Source of the DNA: Arenibacter certesii DSM 19833
Lineage (GTDB): Bacteria; Bacteroidota; Bacteroidia; Flavobacteriales; Flavobacteriaceae
Assembly (NCBI RefSeq): GCF_000429545.1
Contig: NZ_KE386914.1
Span: 158,977 to 222,976, forward strand
Reading direction: 5' to 3'
DNA: 64,000 bases
This document shows, piece by piece, positions 35,008 to 44,518 of the stretch. The position numbers and the translations under genes are program-made. Position 1 is the stretch's first letter, and each line of letters opens with the position of its first letter. The notes under the pieces are model-generated. The model saw nothing but the letters and a program-made list of their open reading frames with translations. It was not told the DNA's origin and searched no databases.

Positions 35008-36372
35008 ATGATTAAAAAAATTAGTTTTTTTCTTCTATTATTACCCATTGCAATACAAGCACAAAACCATTTTATTACCGATGTTGGACTACGAGTCCTG
35101 CTTTCTGACCAGAAGAATACGTTTTGGTCCCATAGCAACACCAATGGGTTAATTCAGCCTAACACCAATTTCCTAGGTACTGTAAACACCGAATTTTCCA
35201 ACTATGTTGGGGAGTATGGCCGACTTGCCATAGGTGCAAGTGCTTTCTATGCCGTTAACAAGAGTCAGGATGATACGGCAGCATTGAACGAATACTATGC
35301 CTTTTACGAATATCAGAATGTGAAAGTTACCTTGGGCGCGAAAAACCGGGATGAAAAACTTATGGGCCTTTCCAGCGTGGGGGGCGATATGCTGTGGAGT
35401 TCTAATGCTAGAGCTATTCCTGGAATTGAATTCGCTACTATTGCTCCTCTAGAATTTTCAGATTATATAAGTTTGGATTTTGCTCTAGGGCATTACCTTC
35501 TTAATGATGACCGACACGTAGAAAATGCACGTGTACATTATAAAAAAATCACTCTTAATCTAAATACGTCCGAAAATTCCGTTTTCTCGCTAGGGCTAAG
35601 CAACTATGCGCAATGGGGCGGTGTGAGCAAAACTGCAGGTCAGCAACCAGATAGCGCGAACGACTTTCTAAAAATATTGTTTAGCACTACCGAAACGACC
35701 AAGGTGACCAGAGGTTATGAGGAAAACCCTATGGGCAACTTTATTGGTTCTTTCCATCTGGATTATAAGTATCAATTTAGAAACCGTGATAAGTTGCACC
35801 TATACTATCAATCGATTTATGAAGATACCTCTGGGCGAGAATTTGCTAATTTCCCCGATGGCGTATGGGGCGCCTTTTGGTCCACCTCTGAAGAGGATAG
35901 CTTTATAAAGGGCTTCCTCTATGAATACCAACATACCATCTCCCAGAGTGGTCCCTCTCTTAATCGGTATAACGATAATTATTTCAACAATAATATATAC
36001 CAATCTGGTTGGACGTATTTTGGAGAGGTTATAGGTACTCCCTTTATCACTCCTAACCCAGACGGCATAGGCATTATCAACAATACCTACCGCGCACACC
36101 ATGTAGGCGTTACAGGGCGACTATTTAACTTAGACTATAAGGGTAAAGCTAGCTACGTAGTGAATAAGGGGCTTATTAGAGCACCTTTTGAGCCCTCTCA
36201 GAACAATCTATATGTTTATGGAGATCTCACCTACAACGCCTCCGAAAGAAGCAGCTTTTCATTCAGCCTAGCCGGCGATATAAGAGATGCTGAACGAGAC
36301 CGACTCACAGTAGGTCTAGGCTTCCGCTACCGTATTGGAAGAAAGCCACGTTATATTTATAGAAGAGATTGA
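35008..36372 (+). CDS. wzi: Wzi-like capsule assembly outer-membrane protein, copy 2
   Basis: This 454-residue paralogue of the preceding protein keeps the same landmarks: a signal peptide (ISFFLLLLPIAIQAQ), NHFITDVGLRVLLSDQKNTF, LSNYAQWGGVSK, LHLYYQSIYEDTSGRE and YEYQHTISQSGPS. The segment GTPFITPNPDGIGIINNTYR is nearly identical in both copies. Loops and the C-terminus (PRYIYRRD) differ. It may bind a different polymer or be expressed separately, since 340 bp with its own AT-rich upstream region separates the two. A redundant copy is also possible. Confidence 0.82.
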   Translation: MIKKISFFLLLLPIAIQAQNHFITDVGLRVLLSDQKNTFWSHSNTNGLIQPNTNFLGTVNTEFSNYVGEYGRLAIGASAFYAVNKSQDDTAALNEYYAFYEYQNVKVTLGAKNRDEKLMGLSSVGGDMLWSSNARAIPGIEFATIAPLEFSDYISLDFALGHYLLNDDRHVENARVHYKKITLNLNTSENSVFSLGLSNYAQWGGVSKTAGQQPDSANDFLKILFSTTETTKVTRGYEENPMGNFIGSFHLDYKYQFRNRDKLHLYYQSIYEDTSGREFANFPDGVWGAFWSTSEEDSFIKGFLYEYQHTISQSGPSLNRYNDNYFNNNIYQSGWTYFGEVIGTPFITPNPDGIGIINNTYRAHHVGVTGRLFNLDYKGKASYVVNKGLIRAPFEPSQNNLYVYGDLTYNASERSSFSFSLAGDIRDAERDRLTVGLGFRYRIGRKPRYIYRRD

Positions 36373-37320
36373 TCAGTTAACAGTTCCTTCAATAAACAAT
36401 AAACAATTAACAATAACTTCAGTCATCAGTGATCAGTTATCGGTAATCAGATTTCAGTTGGCGGCAAAAGTGGTATGATTTCTTTCCCGACGGATCGGGA
36501 CGTTGCGAAAAGTAGTTCCCTGAGGCAGTTAAACGAATCCTAAAAAGTCGTCCCTTCCGTCTTTTGTCCCGAAAAATAGGAACAAGAGCCACTTTCATGG
36601 CTAAGAGAAGAGCTGTACTAAGTCAGTAAACAGTAACTTCAGTGTTCAGTCATCAGTAATCAGTTATCAGTAATCAATTTTCTAGTAGTTAGTGTTGATA
36701 CCAGTATTGAGACGGGTTCAGTACTCAGTAATCGGTGAACAGTAGTCAGTTTTCTTCAGTGAACAATGACTTCAGTGTTCAGTTGGCGGTAATCAGATTT
36801 CAGTTGGCGGCAAAAGTGGTATGATTTCTTTCCCGATGGATCAGGACGTTGCGAAAAGTGCTTCTCTGGGGCATTTAAATAAATCCTAAAGAATCATCCC
36901 TTCCGGCTTTTGTCCCGAAAAAAAAGGAACAAGAGCCGCTTTCGTGGCTAAGGGAAGAGCTGTACTAAGTCAGTAAACAGTAACTTCAGTGATCAGTGAA
37001 TAATAACTTCAGTGTTCAGTCATCAGTCATCAGTCATCCGTAATCAATTTTCTAGTAGTTAGTGTTGATACCAGTATTGAGACGGGTTCAGTACTCAGTA
37101 ATCGGTGAACAGTAGTCAGTTTTCTTCAGTGAACAATGACTTCAGTGTTCAGTTGGCGGTAATCAGATTTCAGTTGGCGGCAAAAGAGGTGTGTTTTTTA
37201 TCCCGATGGATCGGGACGTTGCGAAAAGTAGTTCCCTGAAGCAGTTAAACGAATCCTAAAAAGTCGTCCCTTCCGTCTTTTGTCCCGAAAAATAGGAACA
37301 AGAGAAGAGCTGAATTAATT
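36373..37320 (+). repeat. Heptad tract with three GGATCGGGACGTTGCG units
   Basis: Three copies of CAGTTGGCGGCAAAAG start at 36455, 36801 and 37171. Each is followed by a GGATCGGGACGTTGCG-type block (ATCAGGACG in the second copy) and TCCCTTCCGTCTTTTGTCCC or a close variant. Heptad DNA separates them. The stretches at about 36690-36830 and 37060-37200 are almost identical over more than 100 bp, so a unit of about 370 bp was duplicated. No genes. Confidence 0.75.
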
Positions 37321-37765
37321 CATTACAAAGAAGTTCATCGCTATTTCGTTACATTACTATAGTGATACATTAATTCCGTCAATTCGAATAAACGATAGTG
37401 AAGAGAACTCACACATGCAGCTCACTGCCCTATTCTTACTAGGGTGATTGCTCTTATAACGGGTACTAGGACATTTCGAAAAACAACTTATATCGAATTG
37501 CATGAATCCCTATTTTTCCAAATTAACGCATTAACAAATCTCCAAATCAATCCAATTGATACATTAATCCCGTCAGTGCGAATAAACGATAGTGAAGAGA
37601 ACTCACACAAGCAGCTCACTGTCCTACTCTTACGAGGGTGATTGCTCTTATAACGGGTACTAGGACATTTCGAAAAACAACTTATATCGAATTGCATGAA
37701 TCCCTATTTCCAAATTAACGCATTAACAAATCTCCAAATCAATCCAATTGGTACATTAAACCCAT
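37321..37765 (+). repeat. Duplicated GAGAACTCACAC element downstream of ompA1
   Basis: Two tandem copies of about 190 bp start near 37375 and 37571. They share ACGATAGTGAAGAGAACTCA, GCAGCTCACTG, TATAACGGGTACTAGGACAT, TATCGAATTGCATGAATCCC and an octad tail (CAAATTAACGCATTAACAAA). The same double block recurs at about 39790-40170. Confidence 0.8.
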
Positions 37766-37771
37766 AAAAAA

Positions 37772-37813
37772 AACACCAGCTACGCTCACAATATTTGAGC
37801 CATAGCTGGTGTT
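37772..37813 (-). terminator. Terminator of ompA1
   Basis: AACACCAGCTA (37772-37782) pairs with TAGCTGGTGTT (37803-37813). On the minus strand the hairpin is followed by eight T residues. The stem is shared with the terminator of the second ompA gene, and a short A run on the other side may make it bidirectional. Confidence 0.85.
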
Positions 37814-37857
37814 AAAAAATTTAGATTACGAAATCTTTGCTGAAACGCTAGTTCTAA

Positions 37858-39018
37858 TTAGAAATTAGCAACTTCAAATTCCGATCTTCTGTTAACGCGG
37901 TGTTTGGATTCTGGACAGTACTTAGTACCATCACAGTCGTTCAACAACTTCTTCTTCCCGAAGCCTTCTCCGTTGAATCTACTGGCATCAATACTTTTCT
38001 CGTTCACCATATAATCGATGGTATTTTGTACCCTCTTCTCAGTTAACTTCAGGTTGTATTCTTGAGATCCTCTAGCATCTGCGTGAGACGTAACATACAA
38101 AGTTACGGTTGGATTTGCTTCCATGATTACAGCAAGCTTATCTAATCTATCTTTTTCTGCCTTGATAATTACAGAAGAATTGAAGGCGAAGTTTACATGA
38201 CCTACATTCTTAACTTGATTTTCTATATCCAGTCTTCTTTGGTTTTCGGCCTCTTTTCTAGCTTGCTCTTCAGCAGCTAAACGCGCTTGCTCTTTTTCTT
38301 TTGCCAATCTCTCAGCAAGTAGTCGTGCCTCTTCTTCCGCTTTCTTAGCAGCGTTGATAGAATCTTGAACGCGTTGGTTTTCGTTGATTAAGTCCAATTT
38401 TTCCATTCCTCTTTTGGAAAGTCCTTTCTCTATACCGAAACGATATACTACCCCGGCAGCATGCTGAAAATGGTTCTCTGCATCTATTCCTATTTTACCC
38501 GCGCTACTAAAGTCCAATCCAAAACGATCGGAAAACCAAGTCCTGAAACCAACAACAGCGTTATAAGTCGCCATATCTTCGTCATTGGCCCTGGTATACC
38601 CCAATCCAACACCTACATAGGGATCAAAAAAACCGGTTTCTCCTATGATCTTGTTCAAATCATAGCTTAACCTAGCATCCACCGCATAATAATCCATTTC
38701 CTTAGTGTTCGGCACTCTATTGACTATTTTTCCTACTTTATATTTGTTATAGGATCCCATCGCTTCAATACCCAAACCATTTTTAAAATACCTTCCTATA
38801 CTTATTCTAGAAGGATAGGCCAAGGCATTCCAATTGTCCTTTACATTGAACAATTGCTCGAATCGATAATCGGAATTATCCACAAAATTGTACCCTAAGC
38901 CAACCATCCATGCGCTTTTGACAATAGAGTCCTTAGCTGTGAGCTGCAGCTCCTGGGCCGAATTAACATTAAATGAAGCTACAAATAATGCTACCAAAAT
39001 AAACCTCAAAAATTTCAT
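37858..39018 (-). CDS. OmpA-family outer-membrane protein, copy 1
   Basis: This 386-residue OmpA-like protein has a signal peptide (ILVALFVASFNVNSAQ) and an N-terminal eight-stranded-type barrel (about 25-200). A charged Ala/Glu/Lys coiled coil follows (about 215-270, with EEARLLAERLAKEKEQ). The C-terminal peptidoglycan-binding OmpA domain contains VTSHADARGSQEYNLKLTEK and VNRRSEFEV. It anchors the outer membrane to peptidoglycan. The coiled coil and C-terminal domain are nearly identical to those of the next gene, whereas the barrels differ. A terminator follows. Confidence 0.9.
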   Translation of the reverse strand: MKFLRFILVALFVASFNVNSAQELQLTAKDSIVKSAWMVGLGYNFVDNSDYRFEQLFNVKDNWNALAYPSRISIGRYFKNGLGIEAMGSYNKYKVGKIVNRVPNTKEMDYYAVDARLSYDLNKIIGETGFFDPYVGVGLGYTRANDEDMATYNAVVGFRTWFSDRFGLDFSSAGKIGIDAENHFQHAAGVVYRFGIEKGLSKRGMEKLDLINENQRVQDSINAAKKAEEEARLLAERLAKEKEQARLAAEEQARKEAENQRRLDIENQVKNVGHVNFAFNSSVIIKAEKDRLDKLAVIMEANPTVTLYVTSHADARGSQEYNLKLTEKRVQNTIDYMVNEKSIDASRFNGEGFGKKKLLNDCDGTKYCPESKHRVNRRSEFEVANF

Positions 39019-39119
39019 AATTTTATAAATTAGATCAATTGGTAAAAATAACTAGATTTTTAAGTGCGGCAACTAATATTCCACAAAACACAGATATTCT
39101 CGACTATAGCGTTTCCCCT

Positions 39120-39735
39120 GCATATAGCTGGACTTTTTTCAATAAAAAATTAGCGATAAAAAATTAGCAATGGGCTCCGTATTCAGTGAACGGTGATCAG
39201 TAATCAGTGGTCAGTTTTCTAGTAGTATGATACCAGTATGGAGACGGGTTCAGGTTTCAGTAATCGGTAATCAGTAAACAGTTTTATTCAATAAACAATG
39301 ACTTCAGTGTTCAGTTGTCGGTAATCAGTTTTCTAGATACCAGTATTGAGATGGTTTCAGGTTTCAGTGAACAATATCTTCAGTGTTCAGTAATCGGTGA
39401 TCAGTAAACAGTTTTATTCAATAAACAATAAACAATAAACAATAAGCAATAAGCAGTTAGCAATGGGTTCCGTATTCAGTGAACGGTTTACTAGTATTAA
39501 GTACAAAGTAGTTAGTATTGAGATGGGTTCAGGTTTCAGTAAACAATATCTTCAGTGTTCAGTAATCGGTGAACAGTGGTCAGTTTTCAGTTGGCGGCAA
39601 AAGAGGTGTGATTTCTCTCCCTATGGATCGGGACGTTATGAAAAGTCCTTCTCTGGGGCAATTAAATAAATCCTAAAAAATCATCCCTTCCGTCTTTTGT
39701 CCGGAAAAAAAGGAACAAGAGAAGAGCTGAATTAA
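39120..39735 (+). repeat. Heptad tract with GGATCGGGACG unit
   Basis: CAATAAACAATAAACAATAA and GCAATAAGCAGTTAGCAATG keep an exact 7-base period near 39420-39465, joined to CAGT-type heptads. A CAGTTGGCGGCAAAAG / GGATCGGGACG unit occupies about 39588-39735. No genes. Confidence 0.75.
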
Positions 39736-40180
39736 TTCATTACAATGAAGTTCATCGCTATTTCGTTACATTACTATAGTGATACATTAATCCCGTCAAT
39801 GATAATAAACGATAGTGAAGAGAACACACACAAGTAGCTCACTGACCTATTCTTGCTAGGGTGATTGCTCTTATAACGGGTACTAGGACATTTCGAAAAA
39901 AAACTTATATCGAATTGCATGAATCCCTATTTTTCCAAATTAACGCATTAACAAATCTCCAAATCAATCCAATTGATACATTAATTCAGTCAGTTCGCAT
40001 GAACGATAGTGAAGAGAACTCACACAAGTAGCTCTCTGACCTATTCTTGCTAGGGTGATTGCTCTTATAACGGGTACTAGGACATTTCGAAAAACACCTT
40101 ATATCGAATTGTATGAATCCCTATTTCCAAATTAACGCATTAACAAATCTCCAAATCGATCCAATTGGCACATTAAACCC
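39736..40180 (+). repeat. Duplicated GAGAACTCACAC element downstream of ompA2
   Basis: Two tandem copies (about 39805 and 40003 onward) match the pair downstream of ompA1 almost base for base. The unit ompA + terminator + double element was therefore duplicated as a whole, with a period of about 2.4 kb. Confidence 0.8.
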
Positions 40181-40188
40181 ATAAAAAA

Positions 40189-40230
40189 AACACCAGCTAT
40201 TCTCAAAATGCTTGAGCAATAGCTGGTGTT
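40189..40230 (-). terminator. Terminator of ompA2
   Basis: AACACCAGCTATT (40189-40201) pairs with AATAGCTGGTGTT (40218-40230). On the minus strand a T run follows. Same stem as after ompA1, with a better-paired upper stem. Confidence 0.85.
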
Positions 40231-40274
40231 AAAAAATGTAGTGAACTAAATCTTTGTCGAAACGCTAGTTCTAA

Positions 40275-41441
40275 TTAGAAATTAGCAACTTCAAACTCCG
40301 ATCTTCTGTTAACTCTATGCTTAGACTCAGGGCAGTACTTAGTACCATCACAGTCGTTCAATAACTTCTTCTTACCGAAGCCTTCTCCGTTGAATCTACT
40401 AGCATCAATACCTTTCTCGTTCACCATATAGTCTATAGTGTTCTGTACTCGCTTCTCAGTTAATTTCAAGTTGTATTCTTGAGATCCTCTAGCATCTGCG
40501 TGAGAGGTAACATGCAAAGTAACCGTTGGATTCGCTTCCATGATTACAGCAAGCTTATCTAATCTATCTTTCTCAGCTTTAGTTACTGCAGAAGAATTGA
40601 ATAGGAAGATTACGTGCCCTACTTCTTTAACTTGCTGCTCGATTTCTAATCTTCTTTGTTTTTCAGCCTCTTGTCTAGCTTGCTCTTCAGCAGCTAAACG
40701 CGCTTGCTCTTTTTCTTTAGCCAATCTCTCAGCAAGAAGTCGTGCCTCTTCCTCCGCTTTCTTAGCAGCGTTGATAGAATCTTGAACGCGTTGGTTCTCG
40801 TTGATCAAGGCTAATTTTTCCCTTCCTTTTTTGGAAAGTCCTTTCTCAATACCAAAACGGTAAACAGCACCAGCTGAATGTTGCAAATGGTTACCTTCAT
40901 CACTCATACTCCATTTTCCAGTAGTACTAATATCCAATCCAAAACGATCTGAGAACCAAGTCCTAAAACCAAGAACAGCGTTGTAAGTTCCAAAAGATTT
41001 GTTGTTCGCATCAGTATACCCTAATCCACCTCCAACATAAGGATCAAAGAAACCGGTTTCTCCAATAATCTTGTTAAGGTCATACGTCAACCTAGCATCA
41101 ATTCCAAAGTAGTCAGATTCGGTAGTGTTTACACGACTATCAATCAATTTACCTACTTTGTATTTATTGTAGGTACCAATTGCTTCAATACCCAAACCAC
41201 TTTCAAAATATCTTCCGATACTTAGTCTTGATGGATAAGCTAATGCGTTCCAATGGTCTGTATCGAACTTATCACCAATGTCGGTACCCGTACCAGCATC
41301 ATCTACAAAGTTGTAACCTAAGCCTACCATCCAGGAGCTTTTGACAATATGATCCTTATCCGTCAAACGCAACTCCTGCGCCGAATTTATATTAAAGGAA
41401 AGGACCAGTAAAAAAACTAAACCAAATCTACATGCTTTCAT
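40275..41441 (-). CDS. OmpA-family outer-membrane protein, copy 2
   Basis: This 388-residue OmpA-like protein has the same layout as its neighbour: a signal peptide (GLVFLLVLSFNINSAQ), a barrel to about residue 205, a charged coiled coil and a C-terminal peptidoglycan-binding domain. I chose the ATG at 41441. A start at 41480 would add 13 residues before the signal peptide and would overlap the likely -7 box at 41478-41485, placing it upstream of the transcript start. The last 110 residues differ from the other copy at only a few positions, whereas the barrel is clearly diverged, including an insert near residue 50 (DDAGTGTDIGDKF). Confidence 0.9.
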   Translation of the reverse strand: MKACRFGLVFLLVLSFNINSAQELRLTDKDHIVKSSWMVGLGYNFVDDAGTGTDIGDKFDTDHWNALAYPSRLSIGRYFESGLGIEAIGTYNKYKVGKLIDSRVNTTESDYFGIDARLTYDLNKIIGETGFFDPYVGGGLGYTDANNKSFGTYNAVLGFRTWFSDRFGLDISTTGKWSMSDEGNHLQHSAGAVYRFGIEKGLSKKGREKLALINENQRVQDSINAAKKAEEEARLLAERLAKEKEQARLAAEEQARQEAEKQRRLEIEQQVKEVGHVIFLFNSSAVTKAEKDRLDKLAVIMEANPTVTLHVTSHADARGSQEYNLKLTEKRVQNTIDYMVNEKGIDASRFNGEGFGKKKLLNDCDGTKYCPESKHRVNRRSEFEVANF

Positions 41442-41477
41442 CAAAACTCTTTTTAAAATTTTTAATTTATTAATCGC

Positions 41478-41505
41478 CAAAATTAAGCCAAAATTCGCTT
41501 ACAAA
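41478..41505 (-). promoter_or_regulatory. Promoter of ompA2
   Basis: Read on the minus strand, TAATTTTG (41485 to 41478) matches the Bacteroidota -7 box, and TTTG (41505 to 41502) lies upstream with 16 bases between. The spacing is short of the usual 19 or so. The start site near 41471 supports the shorter protein start. Confidence 0.5.
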
Positions 41506-41711
41506 CTATAAAATTCTTATTAAAATTCCCTTAAATGCAATAATACTCGTCATTCTACGTTTAATAGGTTTTTTCTGAAGCCATTTCTTACATATTCTTT
41601 ATTTCATCGATAAAAAAACCGCTTCAACCGCTTTATTTAACCTAACTTTTTGTTAATCACTATTTTACAACAACATAATATAAGACAATTTGACCGATTT
41701 ATACTGTAAGA

Positions 41712-42203
41712 TTATTCTTTATTAAGATACTCTTTATTCTTAAATAAAACAACTTTTTTGGCTGTTTGTGGAATAGAATAGATGCAAAATGGAGTAGTAC
41801 TGATACCTGAATTCACTTTTTTTAAAGGAATTTTATTCTCTACTCCTACCCAAATACTATCTCTAAATTCTTTTTTTATACATAGTTCCAAATCTTTTTG
41901 GCCGCTAATTCTACCGGAGCTATAAAACAACAGTATATTTTCCTTAAAATCTACCGCCGGTACAGGAATCCCTGGCTTTCTGGTCTTATTGATGTGTGAA
42001 AAGAGCATTTTTAACGCTTTCTCCCCCCTGATCACCTGAAAAGTGGGCTCCATACTATTACTATAATCACCCCGCATCACCAAGTGAAGACTGCTAGTAG
42101 GCTCCTCCTCCTTATCGACTTTATCAGATGCCGACTTCCGTTGTGCTGAGCACGATAGGCTCATTGCCAACAGTAGATAAAGAATAGCGCACCTTAGATG
42201 CAT
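41712..42203 (-). CDS. PrcB-like secreted or lipid-anchored protein
   Basis: This 163-residue exported protein has an N-terminal hydrophobic signal that ends in a Cys (SLSCSAQ), possibly a lipoprotein with an imperfect lipobox. The rest resembles the PrcB C-terminal domain: VDFKENILLFYSSGRISGQK, then a beta-rich stretch and TTPFCIYSIPQTAKKVVLF. That domain is known from a small partner of a spirochaete protease. Its role elsewhere is open. The stop codon of the bshA gene upstream is two bases away, so the two are co-transcribed. The assignment is by pattern only. Confidence 0.5.
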   Translation of the reverse strand: MHLRCAILYLLLAMSLSCSAQRKSASDKVDKEEEPTSSLHLVMRGDYSNSMEPTFQVIRGEKALKMLFSHINKTRKPGIPVPAVDFKENILLFYSSGRISGQKDLELCIKKEFRDSIWVGVENKIPLKKVNSGISTTPFCIYSIPQTAKKVVLFKNKEYLNKE

Positions 42204-42205
42204 CC

Positions 42206-43342
42206 TTAATTTTTCTCTAACTCAGAAAAGGCCTTTTCATAGACCGCCTCATAAAGTGGCAGGACTTTTAGAATATCAAAATCCAAAGCGGCATTATAGG
42301 CATTCTCTTTAAACTTCTCTAACGTTTCATCGTCCTTTAGTATTTTTAGGGCATTCTCTGCCATCTCCTCTACATTGCCTACCTCACTTAAATATCCGCT
42401 AATACCCTGCTTATTTACCTCCGGAATTCCGCCTGTATTACTGGATACTACCGCTACGCGGTTGATCATTGCCTCTAGTGCTGCCAAACCAAAACTCTCC
42501 GTTTGGGAAGGCAATAAAAAGAGGTCCGAAAAACAAAGTATTCTGTCTACCTCATTACTATTACCCAAAAAAATTACTTTATCCTCAATCCCTAGATCTA
42601 CACACAGCTGCTCTGCGCCTTCTTTCTCTGGCCCCTCTCCCACCATCACTAATTTTGCGGGAATCTTATTCTGTATCTTATGGAAAATGTGAATTACATC
42701 GGGAATTCGCTTTACCTGCCTAAAATTACTGATATGGGTAATAATCCGCTCATGGTCTTCTGCCATTAAGGAACGCTGACAATCGGTAAATACAGTGTTG
42801 TATTTTCGTTTATCGATAAAATTAGGAATCACTTCTATTTCCTTTTTTATATCGAATATTTCCAGGGTACTCTTCTTTAAATTTTCTGATACGGAAGTAA
42901 CTACATCGGACTTATTGATGCTAAAGGTTACTGCCGGTTTGTAAAAGGGGTGCTTCCCTACCAGGGTAATATCCGTCCCGTGCAGCGTAGTCACCATAGG
43001 AATATAGATGCCGTCTTCCTCCAACATCTTCTTCGCCATATACCCTGCATAGGCATGGGGAATGGCATAGTGCACATGTAACAACTCTATTCCATGCAAT
43101 TTTATGGTATCTACCAATTTACTGGACAGCGCCAGTTCATAAGGTTGGTAATGGAACAAGGGGTATTCCGGTACATTTACTTCATGAAAATGAATTTTAT
43201 TGCTCAACAACTCGAGCCGTACCGGTTGCCTATAGGTGATAAAATGAATCTCGTGCCCCCTATTGGCAAGGGCAATCCCTAATTCCGTGGCCACGACCCC
43301 ACTTCCCCCAAATGTGGGATAACATACTATTGCTATTTTCAC
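42206..43342 (-). CDS. bshA: N-acetyl-alpha-D-glucosaminyl L-malate synthase BshA
   Basis: This GT4 glycosyltransferase performs the first step of bacillithiol synthesis, joining GlcNAc from UDP-GlcNAc to L-malate. The 378 residues carry the BshA hallmarks: IAVVCYPTFGGSGVVATELG-like start (IVCYPTFGGSGVVATELG), HVHYAIPHAYAGYMA near 94, TTLHGTDITLVG near 122, VTSVSENLK near 150, HISNFRQVKRIPDV near 207, and LPSQTESFGLAALEAM near 278. Bacillithiol is the main low-molecular-weight thiol in many Bacteroidota. The later genes bshB and bshC are not in this window. A PrcB-like gene follows. Confidence 0.92.
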   Translation of the reverse strand: MKIAIVCYPTFGGSGVVATELGIALANRGHEIHFITYRQPVRLELLSNKIHFHEVNVPEYPLFHYQPYELALSSKLVDTIKLHGIELLHVHYAIPHAYAGYMAKKMLEEDGIYIPMVTTLHGTDITLVGKHPFYKPAVTFSINKSDVVTSVSENLKKSTLEIFDIKKEIEVIPNFIDKRKYNTVFTDCQRSLMAEDHERIITHISNFRQVKRIPDVIHIFHKIQNKIPAKLVMVGEGPEKEGAEQLCVDLGIEDKVIFLGNSNEVDRILCFSDLFLLPSQTESFGLAALEAMINRVAVVSSNTGGIPEVNKQGISGYLSEVGNVEEMAENALKILKDDETLEKFKENAYNAALDFDILKVLPLYEAVYEKAFSELEKN

Positions 43343-43550
43343 TCGATTTTTTTTTAATAGATTATGGAAACCTTAGTCTCCTAATAAAGATAGAAATTAC
43401 AGGTGATCCCATAATTCCCACCAAGGTGAAATCCCTTGGGCTATAAATTTATTTAAAATTTCTTTGTACACGGCATCTTTTCAGAATAAAGGGACGTTTT
43501 CCATGAACAATAAACAAATAAACAAGGGGATAGGAAAATGAAGAAAAGAA
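43343..43550. other. Leader/spacer upstream of bshA
   Basis: This unique DNA holds the bshA promoter region. On the minus strand TATCTTTA (43392 to 43385) is one base from the -7 consensus. Nothing else is recognised before the repeat array begins. Confidence 0.4.
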
Positions 43551-43980
43551 ATGGGTTCAGTGTTCAGTGAATGGTGATCAGTAATCAGTAATCAGTGGTC
43601 AGTAATCAGTGGTCAGTAATCGGTAAACAGTAAACAGTTTTCTTCAATAAACAATAAGCAATGGGTTCAGTGTTCAGTGAATGGTGATCAGTAATCAGTA
43701 ATCAGTGGTCAGTAATCAGTGGTCAGTAATCGGTAAACAGTAAACAGTTTTCTTCAATAAACAATAAGCAATGGGTTCAGTGTTCAGTGAATGGTGATCA
43801 GTAATCAGTAATCAGTGGTCAGTAATCAGTGGTCAGTAATCAGTGGTCAGTAATCGGTGGTCAGTAATCGGTGATCAGTAATCAGTAATCAGTGGTCAGT
43901 AATCGGTGAACAGTAAACAGTTTTCTTCAGTTAACAATAACTTCAGTGTTCAGTTGTCAGTCAACGGTAATCAGTTTTCA
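43551..43980 (+). repeat. 110-bp tandem array of heptad DNA
   Basis: ATGGGTTCAGTGTTCAGTGA starts at 43551, 43661 and 43771. The first two 110-bp units are identical. The third starts the same but has gained extra 7-bp units (CAGTGGT and CAGTAAT), which stretches it. The inner sequence is a string of heptads CAGTAAT, CAGTGGT, CGGTAAA and CAGTAAA ending in CAATAAACAATAAGCAATG. Confidence 0.9.
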
Positions 43981-44518
43981 GTTGGCGGCAAAAGAGGTGT
44001 GATTTCTTTCCCAACGGGTACGGTGACATTTCGAAAAGCAACTTAGTTCGAATTGCATGAACCCCTATTTCCAAATTAACCCATCTACAATTCCCCAAAT
44101 TAAATGAAGTTTTGGCTAAAGCCCTCTCTCCTGCACCAACTTTAATCCACGGGCTAAAACGCCGTGGCTATTCAAAAAATCTTCTTGTTTCATTAAACCA
44201 TTGCAATTTTTTAAAGTGTATTCCTAAAAAGTCAGATGATTTAATTGAAAACTCAGTGGCATCAGCCGTACCCAATTTTGTAGTTTACCTGCCGTAGGTA
44301 TGCGGAACAGAAGGGCATCAAAGAAAAAATACTAAGTATACAAAAATCGAATACTTAGCCAGCAACCCAAGAAATTAAAAAAGCTTTGAAAAGGAATAGG
44401 AATTATAGAGATGCTTACCTCAAAACAACTCCATAAAGAATAAAATAAAAATTATCGAGAAACTTTAAGCTCCCGTCCGGAACCTTACTTAACGAGCAAA
44501 CAAAAAAGAAATGGAGTA
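43981..44518. repeat. Spacer with mixed elements
   Basis: Positions 43979-44070 hold a diverged GGCGGCAAAAG unit fused to the ACATTTCGAAAAGCAACTTA / GAATTGCATGAACCCC part of the GAGAACTCACAC family. Positions about 44095-44185 hold an inverted REP-like copy (TTTTGGCTAAAGCC; CCACGGGCTAAAACGCCGTG; GGCTATTCAA). The rest to 44518 shows no clear gene. A short frame, ATQEIKKALKRNRNYRDAYL, near 44360-44433 opens after a stop codon and may be a gene fragment. Confidence 0.5.
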
